The notes under the pieces are model-generated. The model ran no database searches, had not been told where the DNA came from, and worked only from the letters and a program-made list of their open reading frames with translations. 64,000 nt of DNA, taken from assembly GCA_963921425.1 (NCBI GenBank), contig OY992838.1:8928001-8992000 (forward strand), written 5' to 3'. The position numbers and the translations under genes are program-made. This stretch comes from Dryas octopetala (lineage: Eukaryota > Streptophyta > Magnoliopsida > Rosales > Rosaceae). Positions 60,275 through 64,000 of this stretch are shown here, in pieces. Positions within the stretch are counted from its first letter, which is position 1. Each line of letters begins with the position of its first letter.

Positions 60275-60604
60275 ACACGCACAGAAAGGTTCTTTCTCTG
60301 CATGATCAAAATCCAACGGTCCAGAATGAAAGTGATTCCAACGCAAGCTTAACGACGCTTTAGAAAATTAGAACACACACTCAGCTCAGCACAGCACACT
60401 AGCACAGAAGAGAAGAGAAGAGAAGCTTCACAAATTCAGATCTCCAAGCAAAAGTCTCACTACCTCTCTAAGCTCTCTCTCTGCTCACCTCCTACCTTCG
60501 GCTTTCAGGTACTCACTTTTGTTCCACCTCCATTCCTTTTCTTCCTAGTTTTCTCGGACGTTTTAACTTGTTGATTTATTTTATTTATTTGTTTTTTAAT
60601 TTGT

Positions 60605-60648
60605 ATGTATCATGTATCATGTATCATGTATCATGTATCATGTATGTA
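60605..60648. repeat. (ATGTATC)n tandem repeat
   Basis: Five consecutive copies of the 7-base unit ATGTATC, in the leader intron of the acidic-protein gene. Confidence 0.85.
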
Positions 60649-60768
60649 CTACTTTGTTTACTGCGAGATCTAACGGTTGGGCCAAAGAGAGGGAACAGAT
60701 CTAACGGTCCACTGGGTTTGTTTGTTGTCTTGTCTACTTGACAGGGTTACGGTTGCGAGTCCGTACAA

Positions 60769-62179
60769 ATGGAGACCAAAAGGAGAAGTTGTGGTGCTGT
60801 TCAACTTGAGGTTACGGTTGGCCAGGGCTCGTTGCTAACGTGCGCTTGGGATGCTCTTGCTACTCTGCTTACCACAGCAGCTCTGCTCTCTTTGGCTCAA
60901 GTCAGTTCAGATATTTTCTTTGTTTTCTTTTTCTTCGTGAAATTTTTTTTATCAGTGTCCGGGATTTTATTTCTTATTTATTATTGCAAGGTAAAATAAT
61001 AATAATAATAATAATAGAATATTCGATGTCGTTTTGTTTGTTAGGGCAGTTAACGACCCAACGGTTTTCAATGTCGTTTTGTTTGTCCTGGAAGTTACAA
61101 CTTTTATTAACTTGTATGGTTATTTTACTACAATTTGTAAAAAAAAAAAAAAAATGAAAGTGGGTGACCTACACCCTTCTTAGGGCCACATGTGACAGAT
61201 GAAGATAAAATCATAAGAACACTGGATTTCTGAAAAACGAATATGCTCTTGAAACGAATATGCTGTAGATGTAGGGTTATTAGAAAACTAACAATTTTCT
61301 AGCAAAAAAAATAAGAAAACTAATCATTTTTTTAAATTAAAAAAAATTTATTTTTAGACTGTCGAGATCATGTACTAATTAATTATTAATATAGTGATAT
61401 TTCTATCCACGATGATATATGTAGGGGTCTAAGTTTGAATTATCTCTCTACATTTTTTGTTTTTTATAGAAAAAAAAAAATTGTTAAGATCATGTTATAG
61501 TCGATGTAAATTGAGATGTGTTTTGAGATAAGAGTTCATATTGGTTTTTTAAAATAAAAATTATTTTGATTTTCTAAATTAGACTATTTAAAAAAAATTT
61601 CTGAACTTTTGAAAACCTCAACATCCATTGCATTCAAGGTCATGCACGTTGTCATTTCCATTTTTGAGTTGCACCTTCATCCTATGGTTTCAGGATCCTA
61701 TTGTGCTCTCAACAACTTGTGGACAGAAAAGTCAAGGAGACAATGCGATTGAACATTCCAACTTCAAAGCAGTTGATGGTGGGGAAGACGGAGATGAAGA
61801 GAAGAACAATGATGAAGATCACAACGATGGTGGCTATGGAGAAACCGAAGAGGACCTATCTTCTGAAGATGGAGGCAGTGGGAACAATCCTAATGGCAAA
61901 AGCAACAATTCCAAAGGTGGGTCTGGAGGAGATGACGTTGGGGCGGGGGAAGACAATAGAGAAGAGGAAGAGGAGGGAGATGGCAACAATCGTGACAACG
62001 ATGACAACGATGATGGTGGTGATGATGACGAAGAGCAAGACAATGACGAAGACGACGATGAAGGTGAGGACAACGATGACGAAGAAGTTGTAGAAGAGGA
62101 GGAACCCGAGGATGAAGAAGAGGACGAACCGGAGGATGAAGAAGAGAGCCTTCAGCCCCCGAAGAAGAGGAAGAAGTGA
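60769..62179 (+). CDS. Highly acidic protein with C-terminal nuclear localisation signal, 205 aa, two exons
   Basis: Exons 60769-60900 and 61694-62179 (618 nt, phase 0 junction CAA|GAT). The first exon encodes a mildly hydrophobic region (LEVTVGQGSLLTCAWDALATLLTTAALLSLAQ) near residues 13-44. The second exon is dominated by Asp/Glu/Gly/Asn runs from about residue 70 (DDNDDGGDDDEEQDNDEDDDEGEDN, shown here in part) and ends in PPKKRKK, a classic monopartite nuclear signal. Such proteins resemble acidic histone-chaperone or nucleolar proteins, but acidic tails are convergent and I do not recognise an orthologue. The start context (ACAAATGGAG) is good. The ~793-base intron contains poly(A) and ATA repeats. 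Function unassigned. Confidence 0.65.
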
Positions 62180-63539
62180 AAGAAGCTTTTTTTCTCATCA
62201 TGCCAACTATACAATGACGCTATTTTAACTTTGTACCCTATTAAAGGGGAAAGCTTCTGTGCCAGAACAGTTTAAGCTAATTTTGTTGTATTTCGTAGAC
62301 ATTTTATGGTCTAATTAAATAACACAAAAAACAAGAAAAAGAAGAAAAAAGGAAAAAATGCAACAAAACAATCTCTTCTGAAATTTCAAATGTGAAAAAG
62401 AAATTACAAGAATAAATCACCAAGGTTGTAGTATTTTGCAAGTGAAAATATGAAAAAAAAAATTAAAAAAAGTTAGGTGATTTATTCCACATTTGATTAA
62501 TATTGCTTTTGTTTATTTGAACTTAATTAAATAAAAATAATAAGATACACAATAATTGAGTTCGAATAAAAAAAACAAAAGCAATACTAATCAATTAACT
62601 ACAAATTAAAACTCATGTCACCCATAATCATAAAGATCAACTATTCAAATGATGTTGCAGGGTTTGAGTTAGGTGATATTTAATTTTAAATGTAATATTC
62701 ACGAGAAGACTAAAATAGTCGAGGAGAAAAAATATATATTTACAAGTGACACACATTGGTATTTTACAAATTATATTGTTTTTTTTTTTTTTTTTTAAGG
62801 TTTGGAGGGGCCATGGCCCCTCTTAGACCTTTATATGTTCCGCTCCTAGTTACATAGTCCTGTATGGTCCATGCAGTCTTACTTTTTGAATAAGTGCGTA
62901 CTTCACCATACCTGTCCAGTAGAAAACAAAAGAGAAAAACATTTGTTGAAGGAGGCGCAAGAATACTCAAAGAAACATCTACAAAGAAAATAAACAAATC
63001 ATAATTTATCATGTACTACTAAACTGTGGCCCTGGTACATAGGTAATTGATGATGGATTAGATTCAAAATAACCAGTTTGGGTTGAAATATAAACCATTA
63101 GAAGTTTAGTGGCCAAAAAAAAAAAAAAAAAACCATTAGAAGTTTAGGTGTTACCACTTTTACACGGCATCAATACCCATGGCCAGTAGCAAAAATTAAG
63201 GGCAAGATTTGGGGATCAAGGTGGGTGGCAAGGAGAGGGGTACAAAATTCCACTCACACAAAAAACTGTCATGTTTTAAGGTAGAAGGGACAACACAAAA
63301 ATAACAGTTTAAACCAAAGAATTTCTTCTTTCCTTGCATGGAAGACACTATTCCTACAAAAGATGACCAATCATAGGATGCCTTTCAATGAACCAGAATA
63401 GTAAAGTTTTGACTTTATTTGAGTGAAAAAGTTGGGGTTATACACAGGACTACTAAAAGAGTTTCAAGCATGTATTGTGAAGAGACAACTATCCAAATGG
63501 TTAACTTACAATTGGCAGAAAGACCGTTGTAGCATCAAA
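62180..63539. other. Intergenic region
   Basis: AT-rich with A-runs at 63117-63132. A GGGGCCATGGCCCC palindrome at about 62808-62821 lies next to a T-run (62780-62797), a pattern often seen near transposon ends, but no target duplication or full element is visible. Confidence 0.45.
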
Positions 63540-63740
63540 TCATTTCTTTGTGGCATCGATGATCATGGCTCGAGTCCAATGCTCAATATCTTCACATTGC
63601 GATGGTGGAGGAGGAAAAGTTGGATGTTCCACAAGATCCCATCCTTCAATAAGGGATTCATTTTTCCCAGAATCAGACAACTCGGTGGAACCGAGAAAGC
63701 TGGTGGCATAATTAGGAAGGTTATTTTCACCAAAGTTTTT
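63540..63740 (-). CDS. 3'-terminal exon of an unidentified gene continuing beyond the window
   Basis: On the minus strand the acceptor TTGCAG at 63743-63741 opens a 66-codon frame (phase 0) closed by TGA at 63540. The peptide runs from KNFGENNLPNYATSFLGS to the C-terminal HWTRAMIIDATKK. Its middle holds a GWDLVEHPTFPPPPSQC stretch with four consecutive prolines. The conserved-looking, non-repetitive composition and good splice site support a real last exon; upstream exons lie beyond 64000. I do not recognise the family. Confidence 0.55.
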   Translation of the reverse strand, partial: KNFGENNLPNYATSFLGSTELSDSGKNESLIEGWDLVEHPTFPPPPSQCEDIEHWTRAMIIDATKK

Positions 63741-63884
63741 CTGCAAGGCAGAAGAAAATGTATGAAAATCAAGTACAGTTTTCATGCATGCAAAGAACAG
63801 CAGCTTACTGATTTAACAATTACCAAATTATTTCTTATTTCTATATATGCAAAAAGGTGTAAATAATGATATCAACCAACTCCT

Positions 63885-63970
63885 AACTCAAATAAAACCC
63901 AAGACATAAACACACAGTACTGAAACTAACTCAAATAAAACCCAAGACATAAACACACAGTACTGAAACT
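63885..63970. repeat. Exact 43-base tandem duplication
   Basis: Two perfect consecutive copies of a 43-base unit beginning AACTCAAATAAAACCCAAGA, in the intron upstream of the last exon at 63740. An exact copy pair suggests a recent slippage or duplication, and it could be a variable-length marker. Confidence 0.9.
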
Positions 63971-64000
63971 ATGTAACAAGACCATTCCTACAGTAACAAT

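Larger units (their letters stand above)
58260..60768. other. Intergenic region and promoter/leader of the acidic-protein gene
   Basis: 58998-59095 contains a short tandem palindrome, listed separately. A (TC)n tract at 60213-60271 precedes a leader whose donor (CTTTCAG-GTACTC) is near 60509 and whose acceptor (TTGACAG) is near 60744, so a leader intron is likely. The open frame at 59336-59563 follows a good acceptor (AAATTATAG) but I cannot place it in a family. Confidence 0.45.

Noticed and set aside
61834-62201. Ser-rich minus-strand frames opposite the acidic protein
   Set aside because: Antisense of GAY/GAN codon repeats.
1-64000. CRISPR arrays, operons, ribosome-binding sites
   Set aside because: The window is plant nuclear DNA; none of the repeats have regular direct-repeat/spacer organisation.

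Overview
This is plant nuclear DNA. The genes have GT-AG introns, long AT-rich intergenic stretches separate them, and there are two nuclear tRNA genes, many (AG)n/(CT)n microsatellites and plant transposons. All recognised proteins are land-plant families. The protein sequences look like a woody eudicot, and Rosaceae (Prunus-like) is my best guess, but this rests on general resemblance only.

Layout. 1-735: a two-exon gene on the minus strand for an 82-residue membrane protein. 3.3-7.7 kb (+): a four-exon serine hydroxymethyltransferase of the SHM6/SHM7 type, preceded by a Cys-rich upstream ORF. 11.0-12.1 kb (-): a BYPASS1-like gene. 12.1-24.3 kb: no gene recognised, several transposons. 24.3 kb (-): tRNA-Arg(TCT). 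25.2-28.4 kb (-): a six-exon rhomboid-like gene lacking the catalytic His. 28.6 kb (+): tRNA-Trp(CCA). 32.0-35.6 kb (+): a nine-exon phosphopantothenate-cysteine ligase (coenzyme A synthesis). It converges on a five-exon chloroplast-type DnaJ gene (36.3-38.2 kb, -). 39.2-43.1 kb (-): a clade-I TGA bZIP factor. 46.8-51.4 kb: a complete but disabled Copia retrotransposon with identical 5-bp target duplications. 55.5-57.4 kb (+): an ABI5-like group A bZIP factor. 60.8-62.2 kb (+): a very acidic protein with a C-terminal basic nuclear signal. 63.5-63.7 kb (-): the last exon of a gene that continues past the window.

These are unrelated housekeeping and regulatory genes, as expected for a plant chromosome arm; there is no operon or gene cluster. 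Themes are one-carbon metabolism (SHMT), coenzyme A synthesis (PPCS), plastid proteostasis (DnaJ), and stress or hormone transcription (TGA, ABI5-like).

The most notable non-genic feature is a set of at least eight inverted-repeat (foldback) elements. Four have exact 9- or 10-bp target duplications, which fits non-autonomous Mutator-like elements. Four large ones carry C-rich/G-rich low-complexity cores, and one contains a second, nearly loopless hairpin. A separate 475-bp element has a textbook hAT signature (8-bp duplication). I found no CRISPR array or bacterial-type system, and nothing I can defend as a wholly new biochemical pathway.
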